Assembly: GCA_003224055.1 (NCBI GenBank)
Contig: QHYE01000108.1
Coordinates: 1 to 36,603 of the forward strand
Reading direction: 5' to 3'
Length of the DNA: 36,603 nt
Origin: Acidobacteriota bacterium
Lineage (GTDB): Bacteria > Acidobacteriota > Terriglobia > Acidiferrales > UBA7541
Shown: in pieces, positions 23,942 through 31,938 of the stretch
Numbering within the stretch: position 1 is the stretch's first letter
Layout of the letters: each line of letters starts with the position of its first letter
Made by a program: the position numbers and the translations under genes
Notes under the pieces: generated by a model
What the model was told of the DNA's origin: nothing
What the model saw: only the letters and a program-made list of their open reading frames with translations
Database searches by the model: none

Positions 23942-25232
23942 AGAAATCGAGAATTCTGTACCACGCACCGGCGAGAGGAAGCGCCCAGGTGTTCCCGCTG
24001 CGAAGACCAAAGGGCGCGGCCGGAAATTTGATGCCGTCGAAGGGAATGTCGTTCGGCTCGCCGCAAATCACTCCGGCGAGTTTCGCGCCGAACCAGGTTG
24101 CGGCCGCGACGCCGTGTCCCGCAAAGCCTGCCGCGAAATACATGTCGTCGATTTTCCCCGCGTGTGGCATCACGTCCAGCGTGAAATCCAGTGTGCCGCC
24201 CCAGACGAATTCAACTTTTGTGTCGAGCAGTTGCGAGTAAACGTCAACCATGCCCCGCCGCAAAATTTCAGCGCTTTGCCGCACAGTGTTTTCGGTTTCG
24301 GGAAAAAACGCCGCGCGGCCGCCGAAAAGCATGCGGTTATCCGGCGTGAGGCGGTAGTAGTAGAGGAAATGTTTCGAGTCGTAGATCATGCGGTTGCGCG
24401 GGCTGAGTTCGCGCGCAAGATCGGCAGGGAGAATTTCCGTGGCGATGATGTATGAACCGATGGGAATGATTTTCTTGCGCAGCGCCGGAGTAGCTTCGGT
24501 GGTGTAAGCGCCGCTGGCGAGAATCACTTCACGAGCGGTGAGCGCGCCTTTTGGAGTGACCACACGGAATTTGCGAGCGCCGTTTCTTGTTTCTGGCTCA
24601 ACCGATGTGACACGCGTGTGATCGAAAAGGCGCGCGCCCGCGCGCTGCGCCGCACCAGCGAGGCCCGCGACGTATCGTGCGGGATTCAACCCCGCGCTGG
24701 CCTCGTCCACCATGCCGCCAAAATAAATGTCCGAGCCGATTTCCGCGCGCAGCTCGCTCTTCGGAATGATGCGCAGCTCGTGATGGAATTCGCGCCGGGT
24801 AAGCGCGGCGGTTTCTTCGTAGCTATCGAAGTGAGCTTGCTTGCAGGCCACTTCGAGGTGGCCGCAGCGCGAAAAATCGCACTCGATCTTTTCTTCGTGG
24901 ACGATTTGCTCGACGCAATCCATGGTTTCGAGCGAAGCGGCGTACATCTTGCGCACGGTTTCGATGCCATAGCGCCGGATGAGCGTCGGCGCAGGAAGCT
25001 TCATCCCGGTAAGGACCATGCCGCCGTTGCGCGAACTCGCTCCCCAGCCGAACGTTTCGGCTTCGAGCACGGCCACGCTCACGCCGCGTTTCGCCAGCGT
25101 GCGCGCCGCGGAAAGACCGCAGTAGCCCGCGCCGATTACGGCGACGTCAACGGAATTGGGGAATTCCGGCGCGGCGGCGAGAGTTGATGAAGCGACAGTG
25201 GTCCCCCAGTAATTCTTTTCTTGGATGGGCAT
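23934..25232 (-). CDS. FAD-dependent amine oxidase (PuuB-like)
   Basis: Flavoprotein of the DAO family, 432 residues. The FAD-binding motif VIGAGYCGLSAARTLAKRG (about 32-50) is followed by LEAETFGWGASSRNGGMV, typical of gamma-glutamylputrescine oxidase and related amine oxidases. The C-terminal GFAGHGVAAATWFGAKLAGVI is the second flavin-contact region. The reaction expected is oxidative deamination of an amine with release of hydrogen peroxide. It faces the permease gene tail to tail with 8 bases overlap, which links uptake and oxidation of one substrate. Convergent overlap means both transcripts run through each other. The minus strand shows TAGAAT about 30 bases upstream as a possible -10. 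The stop is TAG. Confidence 0.88.
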   Translation of the reverse strand: MPIQEKNYWGTTVASSTLAAAPEFPNSVDVAVIGAGYCGLSAARTLAKRGVSVAVLEAETFGWGASSRNGGMVLTGMKLPAPTLIRRYGIETVRKMYAASLETMDCVEQIVHEEKIECDFSRCGHLEVACKQAHFDSYEETAALTRREFHHELRIIPKSELRAEIGSDIYFGGMVDEASAGLNPARYVAGLAGAAQRAGARLFDHTRVTSVEPETRNGARKFRVVTPKGALTAREVILASGAYTTEATPALRKKIIPIGSYIIATEILPADLARELSPRNRMIYDSKHFLYYYRLTPDNRMLFGGRAAFFPETENTVRQSAEILRRGMVDVYSQLLDTKVEFVWGGTLDFTLDVMPHAGKIDDMYFAAGFAGHGVAAATWFGAKLAGVICGEPNDIPFDGIKFPAAPFGLRSGNTWALPLAGAWYRILDFFT

Positions 25233-25303
25233 CGACGGAGCTGGCGTGAGGAGATTCTAGCATTGACGGCGGCCGGAAAAACAATTGCGGTAATCCGTGC
25301 AAC

Positions 25304-25346
25304 AAGAAAAAAAGGGACGGCAGCGACATTGATAGCCTGCCGTCCC
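25304..25346 (-). terminator. Intrinsic terminator of the TIGR03118 gene
   Basis: GGGACGGCAG (25314-25323) and CTGCCGTCCC (25337-25346) form a perfect 10-bp GC-rich stem with a 13-base loop. Read on the minus strand, it is followed at once by TTTTTTTCTT. It lies about 42 bases after the stop at 25388. Confidence 0.85.
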
Positions 25347-25387
25347 GGTCCGTACCATTAGTCTTTGTTAGACGGAAATTGCGGTGT

Positions 25388-26572
25388 CTATTCCTCGTCG
25401 CCGTCGAGGCCGTCGACGGGAGTGATGGTGCCAAAGAGGCCGTCCTGCTCACCGTTAATGCCGGCGGTGAAAAACAGAGTGTTGGCTGGTCCAGCCCCGT
25501 TTTTAGGGGGAGCGGGGTCGCCATCGTTGCCGAAGGTGAGGGACCAGAGTCCATCAATGGTGAGGATGGAATCGTCGGGATTCTTCACGAAGCCCAAGAA
25601 CTTGTACGTGAAGCCGTTGAACGCGGCGATGCGGCCGCTACCGAAATTGCCGACGAGAATGGCATTGCTGAACTCGCCGAAATCGCGAGTGGTCCATACG
25701 ACGCCCCAGGGCGAGTTGAGCCACGTGCCATGCTGGAGGTGCCCGATGTGCTTGCCGGAAGTCGTGAAGATTTCAACGAAACCGAGACCGTCGCCGGCCA
25801 CGTCATCGTGGCGGGCAGCGTTCTGCTTCGCATAGGTGACGAAAAGCGTGCCGCCGATGTTCTGGATATTGAAAGGCGCGAAGCCGCGCGGGATGCGCTC
25901 CCCACCGCGATCGTCATGGCCGTGACCCTCATCGCCATCGGGATCGAATGCATCGTCGCCAAGGCGCTTGGGCATGAAATTGGTGTCGTAGACTTCGACG
26001 CGAGCCTTGCGGAAATTCGTGACGTAGAGGAAGCGGTGTCCATCGATTTCACCGCTCGTCATGCCTTTATAGACGGCGCCATTCGCGGAACCGTTATCGG
26101 AATTGTCAACGACGAGGACGGCGTTCTGTCCGCTATTCCAGCCGGAGATCGTTCCATCTTCCGTGGCAAAGATGAAGTGAGCGGATTTGCCGGGAGCAAC
26201 CAGAAAATCCGTGGGGCTGCCATTGAAAACGACGCCTGTGGGAGTCGACTGGGTTCCCGCCGGCGAGCCATTCGGAGGCGGAACGGTGACGTTGCCAGTG
26301 CCGTTAATGAGAACGGCACCGCCCGTGCCGTTGTAGAGGGTGGACGTACCGGAATTGTTGTTGGCGACCCACCAGGGGCTTCCGCCCGGGGAACGAGTCA
26401 GTCCCCAAGGGTTTTTCAGATTGGGGTCGGTAGGGTTCGGGGTGGAAATCGAAGCCAGATTCGAAACCAGGTTCGTTTGTTTGTAGTGTTGCGCCTGGGT
26501 TACAGGGGGGAGCAAGAAAAGCGAAAGGGCGACAACTGGAAGAGACTTCCAGGGCTTACTTGTGGACAACAT
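25388..26572 (-). CDS. TIGR03118 family secreted protein
   Basis: Exported protein of 394 residues. A signal peptide (SLPVVALSLFLLPPVTQAQ) is followed by LVSNLASISTPNPTDPNLKNPWGLTRSPGGSPWWVANNNSGTSTLY, the opening typical of TIGR03118. The repeated blocks have NHL/beta-propeller character (LYVTNFRKARVEVYDTNF, AILVGNFGSGRIAAFNGFTYKFLGF). A charged insert, DPDGDEGHGHDDRGGER, may bind divalent cations. The biochemical function of the family is not known to me. GGAAGGA lies 7 bases before the ATG, and a terminator follows the stop, so it forms its own transcription unit. Confidence 0.88.
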   Translation of the reverse strand: MLSTSKPWKSLPVVALSLFLLPPVTQAQHYKQTNLVSNLASISTPNPTDPNLKNPWGLTRSPGGSPWWVANNNSGTSTLYNGTGGAVLINGTGNVTVPPPNGSPAGTQSTPTGVVFNGSPTDFLVAPGKSAHFIFATEDGTISGWNSGQNAVLVVDNSDNGSANGAVYKGMTSGEIDGHRFLYVTNFRKARVEVYDTNFMPKRLGDDAFDPDGDEGHGHDDRGGERIPRGFAPFNIQNIGGTLFVTYAKQNAARHDDVAGDGLGFVEIFTTSGKHIGHLQHGTWLNSPWGVVWTTRDFGEFSNAILVGNFGSGRIAAFNGFTYKFLGFVKNPDDSILTIDGLWSLTFGNDGDPAPPKNGAGPANTLFFTAGINGEQDGLFGTITPVDGLDGDEE

Positions 26573-26867
26573 TTGAGAATCCTTCCAAAGCGAGATTTTC
26601 GACGCGAAACACGTCCCATGCGTTCGCAGACGAACTTCTGCCGATTGGACTCATGGGTGGTTGCTGCAAGCCGGATTCCAAGCTGGAATGTGCGAAGGTG
26701 AATCGCCCCCAGATTGAGAACAGGGAACTTGCACATTCGAACGCCAAACGGAGAAGGGCCCACTCCAAAAAACGGAATCTGGATACCGGTGTGTATACCA
26801 AAGACGGGAGATATTTATTCCACGATTCGAAGAGGATCCTCAGACTTGCCTAGGGGGGAGCGGCTGA
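26573..26867. other. Gene-free stretch upstream of the TIGR03118 gene
   Basis: Nearly 300 bases without a supportable gene. It holds the ribosome binding site of the TIGR03118 gene at its left end. Near 26787 lies CCGGTGTGTATACCAA, which shares 15 of 16 positions with a motif at about 22428-22443. An intrinsic terminator for the metallophosphoesterase gene was sought and not found. Confidence 0.4.
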
Positions 26868-28256
26868 CTAAGCGCGGCGAAGGACGAGCAGAGAGATTTC
26901 CGGAGGGACCCCGAGGCGGACGGGAGCGCCGACGGTGCCCAGGCCGCAATTCACGTAGATGCGGGCCATGGAAGAAGAATGCATGGTCACCGGCGGCTTG
27001 TCACTGGCTGCGGAAGCGCGATCATTGACTGCTGCGCTAAAGAGCGGGCGCTGGTAGAGGCCGGCGATATAGTCGGTGATGAAGCGCGCGGGGCTGAGGC
27101 GATGGTCGAGAATTTCCACCTGAATCTGGCCGCCGTGGGTGTGGCCGGCGAGAGAAAGCTCGATGCCCAGCTCCGCGGCACGATTAAAACTATTTGGATT
27201 GTGCGAAAGAAGAATATTGGGCATGTCGCGGCGGACGAGCGGCTCGACGCCGGCCAGCGTTTGTTGTCTTTGGCCGCGGGAAGTGCGCTCGCGCTGGTAG
27301 TCTACGCCGATGAGATTGAACCGCGCGCCTTTGAAAGTAATTTGCGCGTTCTCGTGGCGCAGGAGCTTCATGCCGGCCTGCGAATAGCGATAAGCCGCTT
27401 CGTCTTCCACACGCGCGTAAATCTCGTGATTGCCGTTGCAGCCCCACGTGCCAAGGGGCGCGTGCAAACGGCGAACTTCTTCGATGCAATCGGCAATCGA
27501 ATCGCCCATGCCGGTGATGAGGTCGCCGGTGACGACCGCAAGATCGGCGCCGAGATCGTTGGCCATGTCCACGGCGCGGCGCACCTGCGCTCGCGACATG
27601 TAGCTGCTCAAGTGAACGTCGCTGATCTGCACGATTTTCATGCCGTCGAGCGCAGGGGGCAAATTGTGCATGGGAATTTCGACGCGGCGAACCTGGTAGT
27701 TCAGGCGCTCGGCGGCAAAACCGTACATGGCGCCTAGAAATGGAGCGGCGCCGGCGGCGGCGGTGGCGGCGCGGAAAAAGTAGCGGCGGCCGGGGTCAGC
27801 AAGGGTCTCGGCGACAGCAGGGATGGGCCAGGCTTGCGCCAAAGTCTGCGGAGGGACAGCTGCTTGCGAAGCGGTCACGTTTCGCGTCCATCTCCAGATT
27901 CGTTCCAGCCCATGAACCATCTTGACCGCGAGATACGAAAAGAGCGCGCTGAAAAACCAAAGCCCCGTGAGAACCCCAATCAGGGAGGCGCGAGGAATAA
28001 TGCGCCCGCGGCCCAGACTAATGGCTTCGATCAATGTGGCGATGACGATCAGCAGGATCGATACGTAAGCGAGTCTTGCACCGACGCGGAGCCAGACCTG
28101 GCCCCAATTCGAGGTCATGCGCCAAAGGGAGCGGTACCAGAAACGCTGCGAGAGAAAGAGCAGCGTCAAAATGCTCAAACCGATGGCGATGCGCAAGAGC
28201 AAAAATGCCCAATTCAAAAGTGAAGTCCCCCAAGCTGTAAAGATCGAGTCTAGCAC
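26868..28256 (-). CDS. Membrane-anchored metallophosphoesterase (YaeI/YkuE-like)
   Basis: Calcineurin-like phosphoesterase of about 462 residues. The N-terminal third has three or four hydrophobic helices (LLNWAFLLLRIAIGLSILTLLFL, YVSILLIVIATLIEAI, SLIGVLTGLWFFSALFSYLA). Then comes a twin-arginine-like RRYFFRAATAAAGAAPFLGA, and finally the catalytic domain: ISDVHLSS (D-x-H), VVTGDLITG, GNHE, LSHNP and GHTHGGQ supply the two-metal site. Related YkuE/YaeI enzymes act on UDP-sugar or lipid precursors at the membrane; the substrate here is unknown. The start is unsure: GTG 28256 places the first helix near the N-terminus, while GTG 28334 would extend into the divergent promoter region. I prefer 28256. 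Confidence 0.87.
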   Translation of the reverse strand: MLDSIFTAWGTSLLNWAFLLLRIAIGLSILTLLFLSQRFWYRSLWRMTSNWGQVWLRVGARLAYVSILLIVIATLIEAISLGRGRIIPRASLIGVLTGLWFFSALFSYLAVKMVHGLERIWRWTRNVTASQAAVPPQTLAQAWPIPAVAETLADPGRRYFFRAATAAAGAAPFLGAMYGFAAERLNYQVRRVEIPMHNLPPALDGMKIVQISDVHLSSYMSRAQVRRAVDMANDLGADLAVVTGDLITGMGDSIADCIEEVRRLHAPLGTWGCNGNHEIYARVEDEAAYRYSQAGMKLLRHENAQITFKGARFNLIGVDYQRERTSRGQRQQTLAGVEPLVRRDMPNILLSHNPNSFNRAAELGIELSLAGHTHGGQIQVEILDHRLSPARFITDYIAGLYQRPLFSAAVNDRASAASDKPPVTMHSSSMARIYVNCGLGTVGAPVRLGVPPEISLLVLRRA

Positions 28257-28442
28257 GCCCGAACGTATGGAATTTTGGTGTGACGCATGGCCGTTTCCTG
28301 CGTAAGATGGTCCCCCACGGAACGCCAGCCACACGCAAATCCGGTCGTTGGAAACGCTTGGCGCGGTGGTCCGTCTGAAGGAATGAGCGCCCTGCCCGGT
28401 TCAGTACAGCGGGAGAGGCGGGGGCAACTGAGGAGAGAAGAA

Positions 28443-29018
28443 ATGAAGAACCTGAAGTGGGTGGCGGGAGTGGCTCTGGCAGTGGGGTTGGCCGCATTGC
28501 CGGTGCTGGGGCAGGAGGCGGCGAAGAAAGAGCCGCCGAAACCGGCGCCGGGACCATCGGAAGCGGTGCTCGAACAATGGAATGATATCGGCAGGAAGCT
28601 GATTGCGATTGCGGAAGACCTGCCGGAAGACAAGTACGACTATAAGCCGAATCCGGATTCACGGACGTTCCGGGCGATACTGCTGCACGTTTCGGGTTCC
28701 ATGTACTACTTCACGGATTCGGCGCAGAAACAGAAGCCGCGCTACCCGGATGATCCCAAGCCCGCAGACCTAAAAATCAATAGCAAGGCGGACCTGGTAG
28801 CATTCGTGAAGCAGTGCGTGAAAGACGGTGCGGATCTTATCAAAGCTAAAGGCGACAAAGGGCTGAACGAAAGTGTGAATGATGGCGGGCCGCGGCTGAT
28901 CCGGCTGGGCAACTTGGCGTACGGCCTGATCGAGCACTCCGGGGAGCACTACGGCAACCTGGTGGTGTATTACCGGATTAACGGGATGGTGCCGCCGGAA
29001 TCGCGGCCGAAGAAGTAA
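28443..29018 (+). CDS. Secreted DinB family protein
   Basis: A 191-residue protein with a signal peptide (MKNLKWVAGVALAVGLAALPVLGQ) and a four-helix DinB/YfiT-like domain. Histidines for the metal site are in LLHVSGSMYYF and the C-terminal EHSGEHYGNLVVYYRINGMVPPES, which closes with the typical H-x3-H and GMVPP. DinB members are metal-binding and often thiol-transferase-like; exported versions are frequent in Acidobacteriota and their role is unknown. AGGAG lies 7 bases before the ATG. It is divergent from the metallophosphoesterase gene and followed by a short heptamer repeat and a terminator. Confidence 0.88.
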   Translation: MKNLKWVAGVALAVGLAALPVLGQEAAKKEPPKPAPGPSEAVLEQWNDIGRKLIAIAEDLPEDKYDYKPNPDSRTFRAILLHVSGSMYYFTDSAQKQKPRYPDDPKPADLKINSKADLVAFVKQCVKDGADLIKAKGDKGLNESVNDGGPRLIRLGNLAYGLIEHSGEHYGNLVVYYRINGMVPPESRPKK

Positions 29019-29022
29019 GAGC

Positions 29023-29050
29023 GACTGGTGACTCGTGACTGGTGACTGGT
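29023..29050. repeat. Heptamer tandem repeat after the DinB stop
   Basis: Four consecutive 7-base units: GACTGGT, GACTCGT, GACTGGT, GACTGGT, starting 5 bases after the TAA stop at 29016-29018. The unit differs from the octamers at 1693-2608, but the position at a gene's 3' end is the same. Confidence 0.65.
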
Positions 29051-29103
29051 GAGAACCCTCCCAACGCGAGTGCGGTGCATCTGATTTAGCAAAGGCAACT
29101 TCA

Positions 29104-29141
29104 GGGCGCGGTGCGCGAGCACCGCGCCCGCATTTGTTTGT
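29104..29141 (+). terminator. Terminator after the DinB gene
   Basis: GGGCGCGGTG (29104-29113), loop CGCGAG, CACCGCGCCC (29120-29129) make a perfect 10-bp stem followed by GCATTTGTTTGT. It lies 85 bases downstream of the DinB stop, between two convergent genes, and the T-rich side is on the plus strand. Confidence 0.65.
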
Positions 29142-29159
29142 GGAAGAAAATTGAATCGG

Positions 29160-31292
29160 CTAGGAAGTGGCGGCGCCAGCGACTCCGTTTTCGAGGAGGG
29201 CGATCAGTTGGGAGGGGTCGCCGGTGGGGGGAAGGCACGCTTGGCCGGAGCAGACGACGGCGAGAGCTTTGCCGGCGGGGAGATGGGGAAGAGTTTCCTT
29301 GAGGGCGCCGGCGAGATGTGTGAGCGAGGCGCCGGGGGTGATTCGAATGACGGATTTGCCGAAGCGGAAGACGCGGTGGGCGGCGGCTTCGAGGGCTTGG
29401 GAGGCGGGATCGTTCGAATTGCCGGTGATGACGACTTGCAGCGGATGATGGGCGAAGAGCGTGGCAGCAAGGCCGTAGGTGGCGGCGAAGAGGCCGTACT
29501 GCGGGGCGATGCCGGCGAAGGCTTCGAGCGTTTTTTTCGCAAAATCGTAATAGCGATTGTCGCCGGTGAAGGCGTGCATTCGAATCAGCGCGATGGCGGC
29601 GACGGAATTGGCGCTGGGTGTGGGCGAATCCTGGAAGGGTTTGCGGCGAACGTCGAGGCCGCCCATGGGTGCGGCGTCGGAAGGACGATCGAAAAAGCCG
29701 CCGCCTTCCGCGTCGCCGTAACGGGCGATGGCGAGGTCCATCGTTTTTTGCGCGGCGGTAAAATAGCGCGGATCGAGTGTCGTTTCGTAGGCGTCGAGCA
29801 GCGCGAGGACGCTGAAAACTTGATCGTCGAGCGAGCCTTCGAGCGCGGGGCCGCCAATGCGGTGACCGAAGCCGCGGGATTCGGTCCAAACTTCTTTCAA
29901 CATGCGGTCGAGGGTTTTCAGGGCGAATGAACGGCATTCCCGACCGATTCGGTCATCAATCAGTACGCGAGAGGCTTCCAGATACGCAGAAACAAACATC
30001 GCGTTCCACGAGACATACATCGTTTTGTCGACAAAGGGCGTGGGACGTTCGCGGCGCGCTTTCATCATCTTGGCTTCCGCGTTCAACTTTATCGTGACAA
30101 TATCATCCGCCTCGCGCCCCAAAGTTCGCGCAATTTCCTCAAAACCCCGTGCGATCCAAAGCACGTTCTTGGCGGCATTGTGATGCATTTCGCCGTGGGT
30201 CTCGATGTCGTAGTACAGCTCGATAGCGCGCGATTCTTCGGGCGTCAACACGCTACGTGCTTCGTCAAGCGTCCAAGTAAAGTAATCACCATCGTCGTCG
30301 AGCGAATAGTCTGCATCCTGGCTGGCATAAAATCCGCCGTTTTCTTTGTCTGACAAGACTTCGTTCACCCAAAGCACGATGCTTTGCGCCGTGTCGTCGA
30401 AGGACGCTTCCCAATCGTGTTTCGTGCTGATCTGTGAAGCATGAAGGTAATTCTTCAGAAGTTCTGAGTTGTCGTAGGACATTTTCTCAAAGTGGGGGAC
30501 GAGCCAGCGTTCATCGACGGAATAGCGGTGAAAACCGCCGGCGAGCTGATCGTAGACACCGCCGCGGGCCATTTTTTCGAGGGTGGTTTCGGCCATGGCG
30601 AGGAGATGTTTTTCCTTCGTTTGCTGGTAACGTTCAAGGATTAGGTCGATGGCGGAGGCGTGGGGAAATTTCGGCGCACGACCGAAGCCGCCGTTTTTTA
30701 TGTCGAAAAGTTGCGTGATGGAATCGATTTGGGCGGCGACAACACCGGGATCAAATTCAGCACCGGCGCGGATGAAGGCTTCCGCGTGTGCGACGTCTTC
30801 AGAGATCGCATCAGCCGCGCGTTCGAGCTCGGCACGTTTGTTGCGGTAGGAATCGGCGACGGCGAGCAGCACACGGCGGAAGCCGGGACGGCCCATCTGA
30901 TCATCGGGCGGAAAATACGTACCACCGAAAAACGGTTTGCCGTTCGAAAGCAGGAATCCGGTGAGCGGCCAGCCGCCCTGTTTAGAGATAAGGCTGATCG
31001 CGGATTGGTAGCGAGAGTCCACATCGGGGCGCTCGTCGCGGTCCACTTTGATGGCCACGAAATTGTCGTTGATGATTTTCGCGATTTCGGGATTCTCGTA
31101 GCTTTCGCGGTCGATGACGTGGCACCAGTGGCACCAGACAGCGCCGATGTCGAGAAGGATGGGTTTGTCTTCGGCCTTGGCGCGAGCAAAAGCGGCATCG
31201 TTCCATTCGTGCCAGTCAATCGGCTGGTGTGAGGCGGAGCGCAGGTAGGGGCTGGCGGAATCTTTCAGACGGTTTTCAGGATGGTCGCTCAA
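29160..31292 (-). CDS. Thioredoxin-domain protein, YyaL/SPATA20 family
   Basis: A 710-residue protein of the DUF255/YyaL family. The N-terminal thioredoxin-like domain starts with the diagnostic NRLKDSASPYLRSASHQPIDW and has the CHWC redox motif (C54-C57) in AVWCHWCHVIDRESYE. The rest forms an alpha/alpha-six-barrel resembling glycoside hydrolases or N-acylglucosamine epimerases (GGVYDQLAGGFHRYSVDERW, YASQDADYSLDDDGDYFTW). Its reaction is not established. The start codon is TTG 31292: a TGA lies two codons before it in frame, and the next ATG would remove the thioredoxin motif. DUF2203 lies 27 bases upstream on the same strand, so the two are probably co-transcribed. Confidence 0.92.
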   Translation of the reverse strand: MSDHPENRLKDSASPYLRSASHQPIDWHEWNDAAFARAKAEDKPILLDIGAVWCHWCHVIDRESYENPEIAKIINDNFVAIKVDRDERPDVDSRYQSAISLISKQGGWPLTGFLLSNGKPFFGGTYFPPDDQMGRPGFRRVLLAVADSYRNKRAELERAADAISEDVAHAEAFIRAGAEFDPGVVAAQIDSITQLFDIKNGGFGRAPKFPHASAIDLILERYQQTKEKHLLAMAETTLEKMARGGVYDQLAGGFHRYSVDERWLVPHFEKMSYDNSELLKNYLHASQISTKHDWEASFDDTAQSIVLWVNEVLSDKENGGFYASQDADYSLDDDGDYFTWTLDEARSVLTPEESRAIELYYDIETHGEMHHNAAKNVLWIARGFEEIARTLGREADDIVTIKLNAEAKMMKARRERPTPFVDKTMYVSWNAMFVSAYLEASRVLIDDRIGRECRSFALKTLDRMLKEVWTESRGFGHRIGGPALEGSLDDQVFSVLALLDAYETTLDPRYFTAAQKTMDLAIARYGDAEGGGFFDRPSDAAPMGGLDVRRKPFQDSPTPSANSVAAIALIRMHAFTGDNRYYDFAKKTLEAFAGIAPQYGLFAATYGLAATLFAHHPLQVVITGNSNDPASQALEAAAHRVFRFGKSVIRITPGASLTHLAGALKETLPHLPAGKALAVVCSGQACLPPTGDPSQLIALLENGVAGAATS

Positions 31293-31319
31293 AGTCGCTC
31301 ACAGTTTGAGCTTGCGAAG

Positions 31320-31802
31320 CTATTGGACGGTGTCGCCGGGGGCGAGGTCGCGCGGGTCGAGCGGCTTGCGGCCGGCGAATCCTTCGTCCTGACGATGATA
31401 AAAACGAATGCGGTCCTCGCCGAGCTTCCAGCAAAGATAAACCTCTTCATTGCCGATGACCGACGGAAAGTCGAGCAAGCCGACTTCGAGATCCTTGATG
31501 ACGCAGCCGGTTTCCAAGATGCGGTCGAGCGAGGTCTTCAGCGTTTCCGCGAGCTGCGTATGCTCCATGCGGACGGCGGCCAGCTTATCGTACGGCACAA
31601 TCACGCCGCCCATCATCATGATGCGCGCGGCTACGGCGGATAACTCGTTCTCCAGGCCGCTAAGTTTTTTGCGGCAGCTCATGGCTTCGACCAGGAAGGG
31701 CTCGAGTTCCTGGCATGCACGTTCCGCTTCCTTAAGAGTGAAGAGGCGCTGCTCCGGCTCGGGAGCATCATCCTGGTGCTGGTCGTCGTCTTCGTCTGCC
31801 AT
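31320..31802 (-). CDS. DUF2203 family protein
   Basis: A 160-residue protein with the DUF2203 pattern: an acidic N-terminus (MADEDDDQHQDDAPEPE), a helical middle (RLFTLKEAERACQELEPFLVEAM, LENELSAVAARIMMMGG) and the conserved C-terminal half CVIKDLEVGLLDFPSVIGNEEVYLCWKLGEDRIRFYHRQDEGFAGRKPL. The function is unknown. It is the first gene before the YyaL-type gene (27 bases). An 8-bp inverted repeat lies 40 bases upstream of the ATG. Confidence 0.88.
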   Translation of the reverse strand: MADEDDDQHQDDAPEPEQRLFTLKEAERACQELEPFLVEAMSCRKKLSGLENELSAVAARIMMMGGVIVPYDKLAAVRMEHTQLAETLKTSLDRILETGCVIKDLEVGLLDFPSVIGNEEVYLCWKLGEDRIRFYHRQDEGFAGRKPLDPRDLAPGDTVQ

Positions 31803-31841
31803 GAGGTTCCGTTTCGGCGGAATCTACGCTCGCCCAAGAGA

Positions 31842-31862
31842 GAACAGACCAAAAGTCTGTTC
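31842..31862. promoter_or_regulatory. Inverted repeat between moaA and DUF2203
   Basis: GAACAGAC-CAAAA-GTCTGTTC, a perfect 8-bp inverted repeat with a 5-base loop. It may be an operator for the DUF2203-YyaL unit or a weak terminator for moaA; on the minus strand the hairpin is followed by TCTCTT, a poor U tract. Confidence 0.35.
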
Positions 31863-31938
31863 TACTGTGATGCTAACGCAAACTCACCGTGGGGTCGATG
31901 CAAGATTCAATTTTTTTCGCGCTTCGGTGAGATTCTCC

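Noticed and set aside
22183-24240. Plus-strand 685-codon frame overlapping the permease
   Set aside because: It is in a different frame from the membrane protein, rich in Arg/His/Ala and without hydrophobic segments; a shadow frame.
25379-26701. Long open frame on the plus strand across the TIGR03118 gene (440 codons)
   Set aside because: It is antisense to a well-supported secreted protein with signal peptide, ribosome binding site and terminator. The composition is not protein-like.
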